Origin: Bdellovibrionales bacterium
GTDB lineage: Bacteria > Bdellovibrionota > Bdellovibrionia > Bdellovibrionales > UBA1609
NCBI GenBank assembly: GCA_007128005.1
Contig: SKYF01000117.1
Location: forward strand, 1-51,501
Reading direction: 5' to 3'
DNA: 51,501 nt
Within the stretch, counting starts at the first letter, position 1. Every line of letters starts with the position of its first letter. Positions 8,001 to 15,611 of the stretch are shown one piece after another. Position numbers and translations under genes: made by a program. The notes beneath the pieces were generated by a model. That model searched no databases. It was not told the DNA's origin and saw nothing but the letters and a program-made list of their open reading frames with translations.

Positions 8001-9167
8001 TTAAGGGCCGCCAAAGGAGATGTTGTGGTAGAGCCGCTTGCGCTCAAGAAGAACTTCAGGGGGATGCTCTTTCAGAAGTTTGGAGGTGGAGACGCCCTCT
8101 GGCCCCACCACAGTGCGCACCTGCACTCCCACCAGATCGTTCCAAAATTGGACCAAATTGAAGTAATCTCCATCATTCACATTGAGCATACGCACCACGG
8201 GAGCCGCAGCTCCATCAAAAAACTGGGGCTGCTCCAGAAGTGGATTTGGCTCTCTGAGCTCCAGCATGGAGTACAAAAACAGATTCCAAGCACTGATGTC
8301 CCAGCCGCTGTTTTGCCCCTCGTAGCTCTGGGAAAAGATCTCCTGAATTTGTTTCCAGCCCAACTCAGGGGAGTTCAAAATTTGCCGGATCATCAGTTCG
8401 GTGGTGGCCACATAGTTTTGGATGCGAGTTTGCTCCGCAGGAGAAAGCCGATCAGCCCTTTCAGCCAGCAGGACCTGGGCCCGCTCAGGGAGGGCCTCGA
8501 CAAAAAGACTTAAGGCGACAAGACTTTCTTGGTTGAGAATCACCTGAGGATCCAAGTTCAGCGGCGAGCGGGACAGATAAACTTTATCGGCTATTGGAAT
8601 ACTGGCCAAGTCGGCTAGCCTTGGGTGCATGGGCGACTGAGGAAAGCGGTCCTCACTTTGCAGGGGTCGGCGCAGGGGCTCGCTGCCGCCAAAACCCACA
8701 AACTTGCTGGCCTTGGACTGACCTATCAGTCGATCGCCGTCGGCAATCAGTACCACCAGCACCTGCTCTCGCCTTAAACTCAGCTCCTGCATGTAAGCGT
8801 TGAGAGCTCTCTGCACAAAGAGGGCGTGATTTTGATGGATCACATCGTAGCTGCCGGGCAGGAGCAAAATATGCTGACCCAGCTGGCGGCTCTCTGCAAT
8901 CAGAGCCTTCATCTCCATCCAGTCACTAACCACTTTCTGCTGCAGATAACTCAGATCGGAGCTCACCACCAGAAGCCCATCTTTGTCCACCAACAGGCTG
9001 CGCTCCTGGAGGTTGTGCATATAACCCGTCAGCAGCTCGCGACAGTTTCGATCATGGGCCAAAAGGAGTTGAGGAAAGATAAGGAGGACTAAAAAGAAAA
9101 GACGAAGTTTAGGATAAAGGTTCCAAGCTCTTTGATCAGATCCCTGCACATAGCCCCCAGAGGTCAA
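8001..9167 (-). CDS. Exported hypothetical protein
   Basis: 388 residues in the longest frame (TTG 9167). GTG 9149 with GGGGGC just before it is an alternative start that places the signal peptide (LRLFFLVLLIFPQLLLAHD) nearer the N-terminus. The mature part mixes alpha and beta elements, includes a VLVVLIADGDRLIG strand-loop and many predicted helices, and ends in an NISFGGP tail. I do not recognise the family. It stands alone, divergent from the cystathionine beta-synthase gene. Confidence 0.6.
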   Translation of the reverse strand: MTSGGYVQGSDQRAWNLYPKLRLFFLVLLIFPQLLLAHDRNCRELLTGYMHNLQERSLLVDKDGLLVVSSDLSYLQQKVVSDWMEMKALIAESRQLGQHILLLPGSYDVIHQNHALFVQRALNAYMQELSLRREQVLVVLIADGDRLIGQSKASKFVGFGGSEPLRRPLQSEDRFPQSPMHPRLADLASIPIADKVYLSRSPLNLDPQVILNQESLVALSLFVEALPERAQVLLAERADRLSPAEQTRIQNYVATTELMIRQILNSPELGWKQIQEIFSQSYEGQNSGWDISAWNLFLYSMLELREPNPLLEQPQFFDGAAAPVVRMLNVNDGDYFNLVQFWNDLVGVQVRTVVGPEGVSTSKLLKEHPPEVLLERKRLYHNISFGGP

Positions 9168-9210
9168 GATATCTTAGCTTTTCTGTGTACTTTTGCTCAC
9201 AACTCTCTAG

Positions 9211-9294
9211 CCTTTGGCAGCCTAAAAGGAAAGGCCAAAGACCGACCTCTGTAGAATGTACAAGTCCTGCCAAAAAAAAGAGCAGCCTTTGGCC
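9211..9294 (+). promoter_or_regulatory. Leader with two mutually exclusive hairpins before the CBS gene
   Basis: GGCCAAAG (9233-9240) can pair with upstream CTTTGGC (9212-9218, 7 bp) or perfectly with downstream CTTTGGCC (9287-9294, 8 bp). Both cannot form together, an arrangement seen in attenuators and riboswitch-like leaders. The remainder of the 209-nt gap between the divergent genes holds no ORF. No known riboswitch motif was recognised. Confidence 0.3.
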
Positions 9295-9376
9295 TCTCTC
9301 AGCCCTTAACGCCTGAAGTTTTCATTGCCTTAAGAGAGGCTTTCTCCTTAAATCAATGATCTTCAGGGAGAATAAA

Positions 9377-10327
9377 ATGAAATTGGACAATATACTGCAG
9401 GCCATTGGCAACACCCCGCTGGTGAAGGTCAACCGAGTGGCTCAACATCTGAAATGTAATGTGTGGGCCAAGTGTGAGTTTATGAACCCTGGGGGCTCGG
9501 TAAAGGACCGCATTGGCTACCAGATGGTCATGGATGCGGAAAAATCAGGGCGCATCAAGCCCGGCGACACCCTGATTGAGCCCACCAGTGGCAACACCGG
9601 AATTGGCTTGGCCTTGGCGGGAGCGGTTCGGGGCTACCGAGTGATTATCACTCTGCCGCAAAAGATGAGCCAAGAAAAACAGGTGATGCTGGAGGCCTTG
9701 GGAGCTGAAATCATCCGCACTCCCACCGAGGCCGCCTGGGATGCGCCGGAAAGCCATATTGGTGTGGCCAAGAAGCTACAAAAAGAGCTGCCCAACGCCC
9801 ATATTTTGGATCAGTACGCCAACCCCTCCAACCCCAATGCCCACTACCATGGGACAGCCGAGGAGATCCTTCGCGACCTTAACAATCAAGTGGATATGCT
9901 GGTGATTTCAGCAGGGACAGGAGGCACTTTAAGTGGAGTGGCACGAAGAGTGAAAGAGGTCTGCCCTCAGGTAGAAGTGGTGGGCGTGGATCCCGAGGGC
10001 TCCATTTTAGCTGGAGAAGGGCCCATCAGCTCCTACCAAGTGGAGGGCATTGGCTATGACTTTGTCCCTGAAGTTTTAGACCGCAGCCTGGTGGATCGCT
10101 GGGTGAAGACCAATGACCGCGATTCGTTTTTAATGGCTCGCCGCCTGATTCGCGAAGAGGGCTTTTTGTGTGGCGGCAGCTGTGGAGCCGCCATGACTGG
10201 AGTGATGGAGGCCGCAGGCTCCCTCAAAGAGGGACAAAACTGCGTGGTCATTCTGGCCGATGGAGTGCGCAACTACATGAGTAAGTTTGTCTCTAACCAA
10301 TGGATGAAAGAGCAGGGCTACTTTTAG
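9377..10327 (+). CDS. Cystathionine beta-synthase / cysteine synthase (PLP-dependent)
   Basis: PLP fold-type II enzyme of about 316 residues joining serine (or O-acetylserine) with a thiol, either homocysteine to cystathionine or sulfide to cysteine. PLP lysine is in GGSVKDR (K43), the phosphate loop is PTSGNTG and a second Gly loop is [10 protein letters not shown]. The segment VDPEGSIL followed by [12 protein letters not shown] and CGGSCGAAM matches cystathionine beta-synthase better than CysK. No C-terminal CBS regulatory domains are present. ATG 9377 is chosen over 9356 because AGGGAG precedes it by 6 nt. Which reaction dominates cannot be decided here. Confidence 0.85.
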   Translation: MKLDNILQAIGNTPLVKVNRVAQHLKCNVWAKCEFMNPGGSVKDRIGYQMVMDAEKSGRIKPGDTLIEPTSGNTGIGLALAGAVRGYRVIITLPQKMSQEKQVMLEALGAEIIRTPTEAAWDAPESHIGVAKKLQKELPNAHILDQYANPSNPNAHYHGTAEEILRDLNNQVDMLVISAGTGGTLSGVARRVKEVCPQVEVVGVDPEGSILAGEGPISSYQVEGIGYDFVPEVLDRSLVDRWVKTNDRDSFLMARRLIREEGFLCGGSCGAAMTGVMEAAGSLKEGQNCVVILADGVRNYMSKFVSNQWMKEQGYF

Positions 10328-10348
10328 GCCCTCGCTCGCCCATGGCAC

Positions 10349-11050
10349 CTATTGCCCCGAGGGCCCCTGAGCCGGAGTGCGGAGACTCTGGCTTTTGACC
10401 TCCCCACTGTCAGCCTGATGGAGCCGAATCTCTGAGAGGTTCACCTTAAAAGAGGACTTGGTATCGTCTCCATCTGAAGACAACCACAGGGCCACCACCT
10501 CCACCGGCTGATCAAATTCATGCCGGTACTCAAAGGGACCATCGCCATTGTGCTTCCACACCACATGCTCTTTCAACAGATCACTTAAGGGGTGAGCTCG
10601 CTTGCGGCCGACCTGCTCATCCATCTGTCCCACATTCAAAAACAAAATATGATCCACTCCCATATTGGGAGGAGCCAGGTCAAAAAGGGTGCGTATCCAC
10701 TTGGCGGCAATTCGTCTCTGCACAAAGTTCAGGCGCTGTTCTCCCTTGAGCACCAGGCCCAAGCGAAAGATATAGTCGTCAGCAGCCCCATCACCCTGGA
10801 CTTGTCCCTCTTTAAGCTTCACTTGCCCCTGAAACTCACCCTTGACTTCCACCGCCGAGAGCTTTTTGACCTCAGGCAGTGGAAAAATCAGCGGACTGGC
10901 TGAAGAGTTTACGGCAATATTTAAGCCTTTTTCTTGAGAGAACTCCACCTTATTGGCTGGGATACGCGAAAACTCCAAGGACTGCCACTGACCTTTTTCC
11001 TGCAATGGCACCACAAAGGCCGCCGCCAACAGAGTATTTTTTATTTTCAC
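10349..11050 (-). CDS. Hypothetical protein, beta-rich
   Basis: About 233 residues from GTG 11050, which sits behind AGGAGAGGGG; a longer frame runs to 11113. The N-terminus (MKIKNTLLAAAFVVPLQEKG) is mildly hydrophobic but is not a convincing signal peptide. The body alternates short strands (VEVKGEFQGQVKL, YIFRLGLVLKGEQ) and contains NMGVDHILFLNVG, reminiscent of DUF3047-type proteins, though not strongly enough to assign. Convergent with the CBS gene, divergent from the methyltransferase-like gene. Confidence 0.5.
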   Translation of the reverse strand: MKIKNTLLAAAFVVPLQEKGQWQSLEFSRIPANKVEFSQEKGLNIAVNSSASPLIFPLPEVKKLSAVEVKGEFQGQVKLKEGQVQGDGAADDYIFRLGLVLKGEQRLNFVQRRIAAKWIRTLFDLAPPNMGVDHILFLNVGQMDEQVGRKRAHPLSDLLKEHVVWKHNGDGPFEYRHEFDQPVEVVALWLSSDGDDTKSSFKVNLSEIRLHQADSGEVKSQSLRTPAQGPSGQ

Positions 11051-11107
11051 CCCATCCCCCTCTCCTGATAAACTCATATCTTTATTGTAAGAGAATGGGG
11101 GGGGATT

Positions 11108-11875
11108 TTGCAAACTACAGAGCCATTAAACAGCCCCAAAGGCCACTACTCGCAATCTGGGGGACTGATCTATCACTTCAGGGCTTTGCAGTACAGACAC
11201 AGTCTTTGGTCCAGCTACTGTCAGGGGGTTCAAAACTGGCTAAGAAACTGGACTCCTAAGGAAGATAAACTCATTCTTATTGGCCCCAGCTTGGGATGGT
11301 CCCTATCGAGTGATTTTTTGTCTCGTTTTGAGACAGTGGTGGCCCTGGACCCAGACCCTTGGGCGCGCTGGCTGCTGGGTAGAAGGTTTGCAAAAAATCA
11401 GATCCGCTGGATGAAAGAAGATGCCCTCGCCTCACCAAACCTGACTGCCCTTAAAGAGCAGTTCCCTGAGCATGCACTTTTGTTTTGCAATGTTTTGGGG
11501 CAGATACCTCTGATCTACCCAAGCCTTGATTTTCCCGACTGGAAAAGAAAGTTTACATCTCAGCTCGACGACTGGTCCTGGGCCAGCTATCACGATCTCT
11601 ACTCAGGCCAATGCCCTCCCCCTTCTCCAGCCCTTATGGAGAAAGTGCGGGGCTTGAGGCAATCACCCACTTCGTCTGAGCTCAGGCTGATCTTTGCGCG
11701 CAACTTAGACCGAGTGGGCCATATCCAGGACCATGAAACTGCCGAGCTGTTTGAGTCCCTCCGGACAGACAGAGACAAGACAGCCCCTCCTGACTATCTT
11801 CTGTGGGAAATCCGACCGGCTTACCTACATCTGATTGAGCTTTTGAGGTCTACTAAAAGCAGCTCTTGGCCATAA
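11108..11875 (+). CDS. Methyltransferase-like (Rossmann) protein
   Basis: 255 residues from TTG 11108; a poly-G run lies a few bases upstream. Residues about 53-110 look like a class I SAM-dependent methyltransferase core: strand-loop LILIGPSLGWSLS in place of the usual GxGxG, then VVALDPDPWARWLL with acidic residues where the SAM ribose is bound, then RWMKEDAL. No catalytic motif such as NPPY is visible, so the substrate is unknown and catalysis uncertain. Its last 23 nt overlap the 3' end of the opposite-strand coiled-coil gene. Confidence 0.55.
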   Translation: MQTTEPLNSPKGHYSQSGGLIYHFRALQYRHSLWSSYCQGVQNWLRNWTPKEDKLILIGPSLGWSLSSDFLSRFETVVALDPDPWARWLLGRRFAKNQIRWMKEDALASPNLTALKEQFPEHALLFCNVLGQIPLIYPSLDFPDWKRKFTSQLDDWSWASYHDLYSGQCPPPSPALMEKVRGLRQSPTSSELRLIFARNLDRVGHIQDHETAELFESLRTDRDKTAPPDYLLWEIRPAYLHLIELLRSTKSSSWP

Positions 11876-13085
11876 AGCCCCGCTGCCCTGAACGCAGCTG
11901 AACCTGAAACCAAGCCTCTGAGTGATCCACCGTGAGGACTTGTGTCCCTTGGGGAACTTCTAAGAGAACTCGAGCTGGCGCTCTTGCACTGGGTTGATTG
12001 CGCAAGTTGCAGTTTCTTGTCACCACCCGCCGCTGAGGTCTTTGCGCCTGAGGTTGGCGCTGTTGTGGCCTTGGTTTTAACTCTGCCTGAACCGACCCTG
12101 CTCCTAACTTGGCCCTCTGGTTGATGACCTGCTGTTCAGCAGCTGTGGCCTGGGTCCGCGCTCGCACCTCTTGGTCTCGACTGGCCTGAGCCTGACTTTG
12201 GGCCTTTGCCTTTCTCTCCTGAGCCCTTTGCGCAAGGGCTCTTTGCTCACCACGCAGCTGTTCAGCTCTGATCTCCGCCTCGCGCGCTCGGGCTCGACTC
12301 TGCTCGGCCTCCGCCTCAGCCATCACTGCCTGCTCCTGAAGCCCCTGGACCTGTCTTCTTAAATCGCGCACTTCTTGCTCAGTGGAGGCCACCTTTTGCT
12401 TGGATCTGGCAATGTCTTGGCGATACATCTCGATGCGCTTTTCAGATTCAGCTTTTTCTCGCAAGTGAGTTTCCCTGGCTCCTGCCAACCGCTCCATGGC
12501 GACGTTTTCCTGAGCTTTGGTATCTTGAAGTTCACGCTGAACTCGACTGCTCTGGTCGCGAGCGGCCTGAATCTCAGATTCTACTTTGCGTGAGGTCTCA
12601 ACAATTTCTGCCACTTTGGCGACCTGAGCATCCCTCTCCTGCTTGGCCTGCTCAGTCTGAGACTTCACCTGCTCAAGCTCTTGTCGCTGACGGGCGATTC
12701 TCTCCTCGTACTCCCTCATTTCCTGTTCAGCCTGAGCTTTGCTCTGCTCATATCTCTGTCTCTCGGCCAGGCTGGTGGTTCTTGCTCTTTCCAGCTCGTC
12801 GATCTCCAGTTTGGCATCTCGCTCTTTGGCCCTGGCTCTGGCCACGGCCGCCTCAGCCTCTTTCTTGGCTGCCTCTTGACGGCGTTTCTCCTCATCCGCT
12901 CGACGCCTGGCTGCCTCAGCCTCAGCTCTGGCCGCCTCGGATTCAGCCATGGCCTCTTCCATACCCAACTCCACATCATCTAAGTCAAAGCCGTACAACG
13001 GAAAGGCTGTTGTCGTCAGGGCCAACAAAACTATTGCCAGCCATCTCGATAAAATTTGGGGGCACCCTATCTTGTTCCAATCCAT
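11853..13085 (-). CDS. Exported coiled-coil protein with C-terminal SH3 domain
   Basis: 410 residues. Hydrophobic leader (WLAIVLLALTTTAFPLYGF), then a very long heptad-rich coiled coil (about 45-320) dominated by Ala, Glu, Arg and Gln, then a Gln/Pro/Arg-rich linker and a bacterial SH3-type domain (NCNLRNQPSARAPARVLLEV ... AWFQVQLRSGQRGFMAKSCF). SH3 domains of this kind often bind peptidoglycan or proteins, and with the coiled coil this suggests an envelope-spanning or division-site factor. Function not assignable. The opposite strand carries long spurious ORFs because of the repetitive codon pattern. Confidence 0.68.
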   Translation of the reverse strand: MDWNKIGCPQILSRWLAIVLLALTTTAFPLYGFDLDDVELGMEEAMAESEAARAEAEAARRRADEEKRRQEAAKKEAEAAVARARAKERDAKLEIDELERARTTSLAERQRYEQSKAQAEQEMREYEERIARQRQELEQVKSQTEQAKQERDAQVAKVAEIVETSRKVESEIQAARDQSSRVQRELQDTKAQENVAMERLAGARETHLREKAESEKRIEMYRQDIARSKQKVASTEQEVRDLRRQVQGLQEQAVMAEAEAEQSRARAREAEIRAEQLRGEQRALAQRAQERKAKAQSQAQASRDQEVRARTQATAAEQQVINQRAKLGAGSVQAELKPRPQQRQPQAQRPQRRVVTRNCNLRNQPSARAPARVLLEVPQGTQVLTVDHSEAWFQVQLRSGQRGFMAKSCF

Positions 13086-13184
13086 GACTGGCGTATCGGG
13101 TCACCCTTGCTGACACTTGAAACTTATTTGTAATGAGAAAAATTCTGGACCTTGCCCCCCGACCTAGGTCAAGATGGTGATGAA

Positions 13185-13673
13185 ATGAACCAAAAGCCTT
13201 CAAAACCCATGCACGAATCCCAAGTCACCATGACCGAGATGGTCCTTCCCACCCACACCAACTCCCTGGACTCAGTTTTTGGTGGAGTCATTATGTCCTG
13301 GATCGATATAGCAGCCGCCATTTGCGCCCAAAGGCACTGCCAGCTGCCCGTTGTCACAGCTAGCATTGACGATCTTCACTTTATTGCCCCTGTCTACAAG
13401 GGGTGGGTGGTGAACCTTAAAGCCAGCGTCAATTTTGTCGCCAAGACCTCTATGGAGGTGGGGGTTCGAGTGGATGCTGAAAACCCTATTGAAGGCCTCA
13501 CCTATCACACGGCCTCTGCCTACCTGACCTTTGTGGCCCTGGGAAAAGACGGCAAGCCCACTGAGATTATTGGGGTTGAGCCACAGACAGCAGAGGAAAA
13601 GCGTCGCTTTCAAGCAGCCGAACAGAGAAGAAAATGGCGCCTCCAAAGACGTCAATTTGCAAAGAAGCCTTAA
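13185..13673 (+). CDS. Acyl-CoA thioesterase, hotdog fold (YciA-like)
   Basis: About 162 residues from ATG 13185. Hotdog-fold features: VLPTHTNSLDSVFGGVIMSWID (positions given by key residues: N, G, D) with the catalytic-type Asp in SWID, then VTASIDDLHF and a charged C-terminal helix (EKRRFQAAEQRRKW). Family members hydrolyse medium or long acyl-CoAs in the cytoplasm. The ribosome site is weak. The final codons Lys-Lys-Pro-stop are duplicated in tandem, giving a second in-frame stop. Monocistronic; the gap downstream holds the small RNA candidate. Confidence 0.8.
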   Translation: MNQKPSKPMHESQVTMTEMVLPTHTNSLDSVFGGVIMSWIDIAAAICAQRHCQLPVVTASIDDLHFIAPVYKGWVVNLKASVNFVAKTSMEVGVRVDAENPIEGLTYHTASAYLTFVALGKDGKPTEIIGVEPQTAEEKRRFQAAEQRRKWRLQRRQFAKKP

Positions 13674-13685
13674 AAGAAGCCTTAA
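13662..13685 (+). repeat. 12-bp tandem duplication across a stop codon
   Basis: AAGAAGCCTTAA occurs twice back to back (13662-13673 and 13674-13685). The first copy ends with the thioesterase stop and the second repeats Lys-Lys-Pro-stop in frame. It looks like a recent slippage event. Confidence 0.85.
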
Positions 13686-13784
13686 TAGCTGAAATTAATA
13701 CAGCTTATAACCCATTTTTGAACCAGCCTGTTTTTTAAACAAAAAAATAACGAATTTCTTATAAAAAACAAACACTTGAGGTCC

Positions 13785-13790
13785 TATACT
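13785..13790 (+). promoter_or_regulatory. Candidate -10 box for the small RNA
   Basis: TATACT lies within a very AT-rich stretch (about 13690-13780, with A- and T-runs resembling an UP element). No good -35 hexamer is seen at the standard distance, so the promoter call is tentative. Initiation would fall near 13797. Confidence 0.4.
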
Positions 13791-13796
13791 GAGTTT

Positions 13797-13991
13797 GAGA
13801 AGAGCTCAGAAGGAGAGACCGTCTTCCCCAAAAAGGCTCCAACTGCCAAAATCTGGCCCTCCCACTTCCCCTAAAACGCATTTTATTCGACCTGAGCTCG
13901 ACCAAAGTTGGCATCACCTTTGCTATATGAATGAGTATCCCCCCTTGGCGACCTGGTACCCCCTCCTTACCCTCCAGGTCGCTTTTTTTTT
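13797..13991 (+). ncRNA. Candidate small RNA with C-rich anti-Shine-Dalgarno loops
   Basis: A region of about 195 nt between an AT-rich promoter-like stretch and a strong intrinsic terminator, with no credible ORF; the 68-codon frame across it runs through the terminator. GAGCTCAG (13802-13809) pairs with CTGAGCTC (13892-13899) and closes a domain. Small stems GCCA/TGGC (near 13845-13857) and CAAAG/CTTTG (near 13903-13921) follow. Unpaired C-rich tracts (near 13824-13829, 13858-13871, 13939-13944) and the terminator loop CCCCCTCCTT are complementary to ribosome sites of the AAGGAGGGGG type. It does not look like 6S, RNase P, SRP RNA or tmRNA. It could instead be a leader of the downstream esterase. 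Confidence 0.5.
13948..13991 (+). terminator. Strong intrinsic terminator
   Basis: Perfect 9-bp stem GCGACCTGG (13948-13956) / CCAGGTCGC (13974-13982) with a 17-nt C-rich loop, followed by nine T residues (13983-13991). This is the clearest intrinsic terminator in the window. It acts on the + strand only. Confidence 0.88.
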
Positions 13992-14036
13992 GCCCTCTTG
14001 AAAACGGATCCAAAAAGCGTTATTGTGCAGCGCAAT

Positions 14037-14732
14037 ATGAGCCAGACAATAGTGCATCCCACCCCCTTCCGCTTGAAGGCCCAGACTCAGGAATTTGAAC
14101 ATCTGTTTATTCCAGCCCAGAAAGCCACCTGGGCCCACAACCCTCAACTGATGATTGTCCTTCATGGTCGGGGTGACAGCCTGAAGCCTTTTCGACGCAT
14201 TGGCGGAGAGCTCCAGCTCCCGGAAATGAACTACCTCCTGCTCAATGCCCCTCGACGCTACGCTGGAGGCTACACTTGGTATGCCTTTCCCCCAAACCAA
14301 AAACGCGGAGTGCTCCTGGCCAGAAGCAAGCTCTATAGACTTATTCATGAGCTCAGGCTTCAGGGGTGGCCCCCAGAAAACCTCTATTTTTTGGGCTTTT
14401 CTCAAGGCTGCTTGGTCACTGGAGACCTGGCGCTCAACTACCCCTATCCCCTAGGGGGAATTGTGGGCGTGAGCGGCTACTTTTACCTTTTTCCCCAGTG
14501 GAAAAAACGGCTCAAGCCCCCTTTTACTCCCTGGCTCATCACCCACGGCAAGCTCGATGAAGATCTCCCCATTGACTTCACTCGCCGCCAAGTTGAGGAA
14601 ATTCGACAGGCCGGCTACCCTGTCCAATGGAGAGAGTACAAAAAAGGTCATGAGTTCAGCCTCAAGGAGCTGAACGATATCAGGACCTGGCTTAGGGCCC
14701 GATTCTACAAACGGGACTTGGTCAGCCTCTAA
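14037..14732 (+). CDS. Phospholipase/carboxylesterase family hydrolase
   Basis: 231 residues from ATG 14037; an in-frame TTG at 13998 directly follows the terminator. Alpha/beta hydrolase of the Abhydrolase_2 type: oxyanion segment VLHGRGDS, nucleophile elbow GFSQGC (S122), an Asp in THGKLDEDLP (D174 or D176) and the catalytic His in KKGHEF (H205). These enzymes cleave carboxyl or thioester bonds of short acyl esters, usually in the cytosol. No signal peptide. The ribosome site is weak. The gene may be read from its own promoter or by read-through of the upstream terminator. Confidence 0.82.
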   Translation: MSQTIVHPTPFRLKAQTQEFEHLFIPAQKATWAHNPQLMIVLHGRGDSLKPFRRIGGELQLPEMNYLLLNAPRRYAGGYTWYAFPPNQKRGVLLARSKLYRLIHELRLQGWPPENLYFLGFSQGCLVTGDLALNYPYPLGGIVGVSGYFYLFPQWKKRLKPPFTPWLITHGKLDEDLPIDFTRRQVEEIRQAGYPVQWREYKKGHEFSLKELNDIRTWLRARFYKRDLVSL

Positions 14733-14757
14733 GCTCTCTCTACAATATGAGAAGCTT

Positions 14758-15606
14758 ATGAAGAAAGGTTCTCTATCTCGACAGGCCTTCCCAGGCCATT
14801 TAGGGCGGTGTTTAAGGGGTCTCCTCGGAGGACTCCTCCTATGGGGTCATTTCAGCCATTCGGCCTGGGCTCTGCATGTGGTTCTGGATCCCGGACACGG
14901 AGGGCGAGATCTGGGAGCCACTCGCGGAGACATTCGGGAAGCCGAACTGGCTCTCAAGATTGCACAGATGTTGGCAGATAAGCTGGATGCCTCCCCCCAA
15001 TTTCGTGTGACTTTGACACGCAATCAAGACCACTTCCTCAGTCTGGATGAGCGGGTGGAGATCGCCACTCAGGTCAATGGCGACCTCTTCTTGAGCCTTC
15101 ACTTGAACTCCTCTCCCGACCCCAGAGCTCGAGGCGTAGAGTTCTATTTTCGCAACCAACTGCCCCCTGACGAAGAGGCCATGGCTTTGGCGGCCCGAGA
15201 AAATGAACACTATCTGGCCCATGTCTTTGGAGAGTCAGCCCAGTCCACCTCATCCCAGGCGCCCCAAAAAGGACTGCAGCCCCGGGCAGAGGTCAGTCTG
15301 ATTATCGAGGACCTCATCGAACAAAAGCGCACTCGTCTGAGTAGCGAACTGGCGCGAAGACTAGATCGCCACTGGCAGGGCGGAAGAAAGTCCCGAGCCA
15401 ACACCATACGCCAGGCCCCCTTTCGTGTGATCGCCCAGGCCCCTATGCCATCCGCCCTGGTTGAGCTGGGCTTTATCTCCCACCCCCGGGAGGCGCAGCA
15501 GCTCACCGATCGAGGGTTCCAAAAGAGGCTCGTTGAAGGCCTGTTCAGAGGTTTGCAAGATTTTAAAGAAGTATTGGACAAGGACAAGGCCATCGGCCTA
15601 CAGTAG
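14758..15606 (+). CDS. N-acetylmuramoyl-L-alanine amidase (Amidase_3)
   Basis: 282 residues with signal peptide (hydrophobic GLLGGLLLWG, end near SAWALH). Zinc amidase of the AmiA/B/C catalytic type, cleaving the bond between muramic acid and the peptide stem in the periplasm. Zinc ligands: H47 in DPGHGG, E61 in REAEL and H115 in SLHLNSS; the catalytic Glu is in LVELGFIS. No AMIN localisation domain is present, so it is shorter than AmiC. The segment between residues about 150 and 220 resembles the regulatory helix region that blocks the site in Ami proteins. It sits 5 nt before rph. Confidence 0.87.
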   Translation: MKKGSLSRQAFPGHLGRCLRGLLGGLLLWGHFSHSAWALHVVLDPGHGGRDLGATRGDIREAELALKIAQMLADKLDASPQFRVTLTRNQDHFLSLDERVEIATQVNGDLFLSLHLNSSPDPRARGVEFYFRNQLPPDEEAMALAARENEHYLAHVFGESAQSTSSQAPQKGLQPRAEVSLIIEDLIEQKRTRLSSELARRLDRHWQGGRKSRANTIRQAPFRVIAQAPMPSALVELGFISHPREAQQLTDRGFQKRLVEGLFRGLQDFKEVLDKDKAIGLQ

Positions 15607-15611
15607 CGCCC

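Noticed and set aside
8025-8513. 162-codon frame on the + strand
   Set aside because: Opposite a signal-peptide-bearing gene; no start signal and no family features.
12590-13087. Long open frames opposite the coiled-coil gene
   Set aside because: The Ala/Glu/Arg-rich codons of the coiled coil leave few stops on the other strand; the products are Pro/Ser/Leu-rich noise.
13161-13170. Perfect palindrome GACCTAGGTC before the thioesterase gene
   Set aside because: A single 10-bp palindrome is common by chance and there is no second copy or known operator match.
13797-13991. 6S RNA, SRP RNA or RNase P RNA
   Set aside because: The 5' and 3' ends do not form a long closing helix with a central bubble, and the conserved SRP and RNase P core sequences are missing.
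13795-14001. 68-codon frame across the small RNA region
   Set aside because: It would run through a strong terminator and has no convincing start, so a non-coding RNA is a better explanation.
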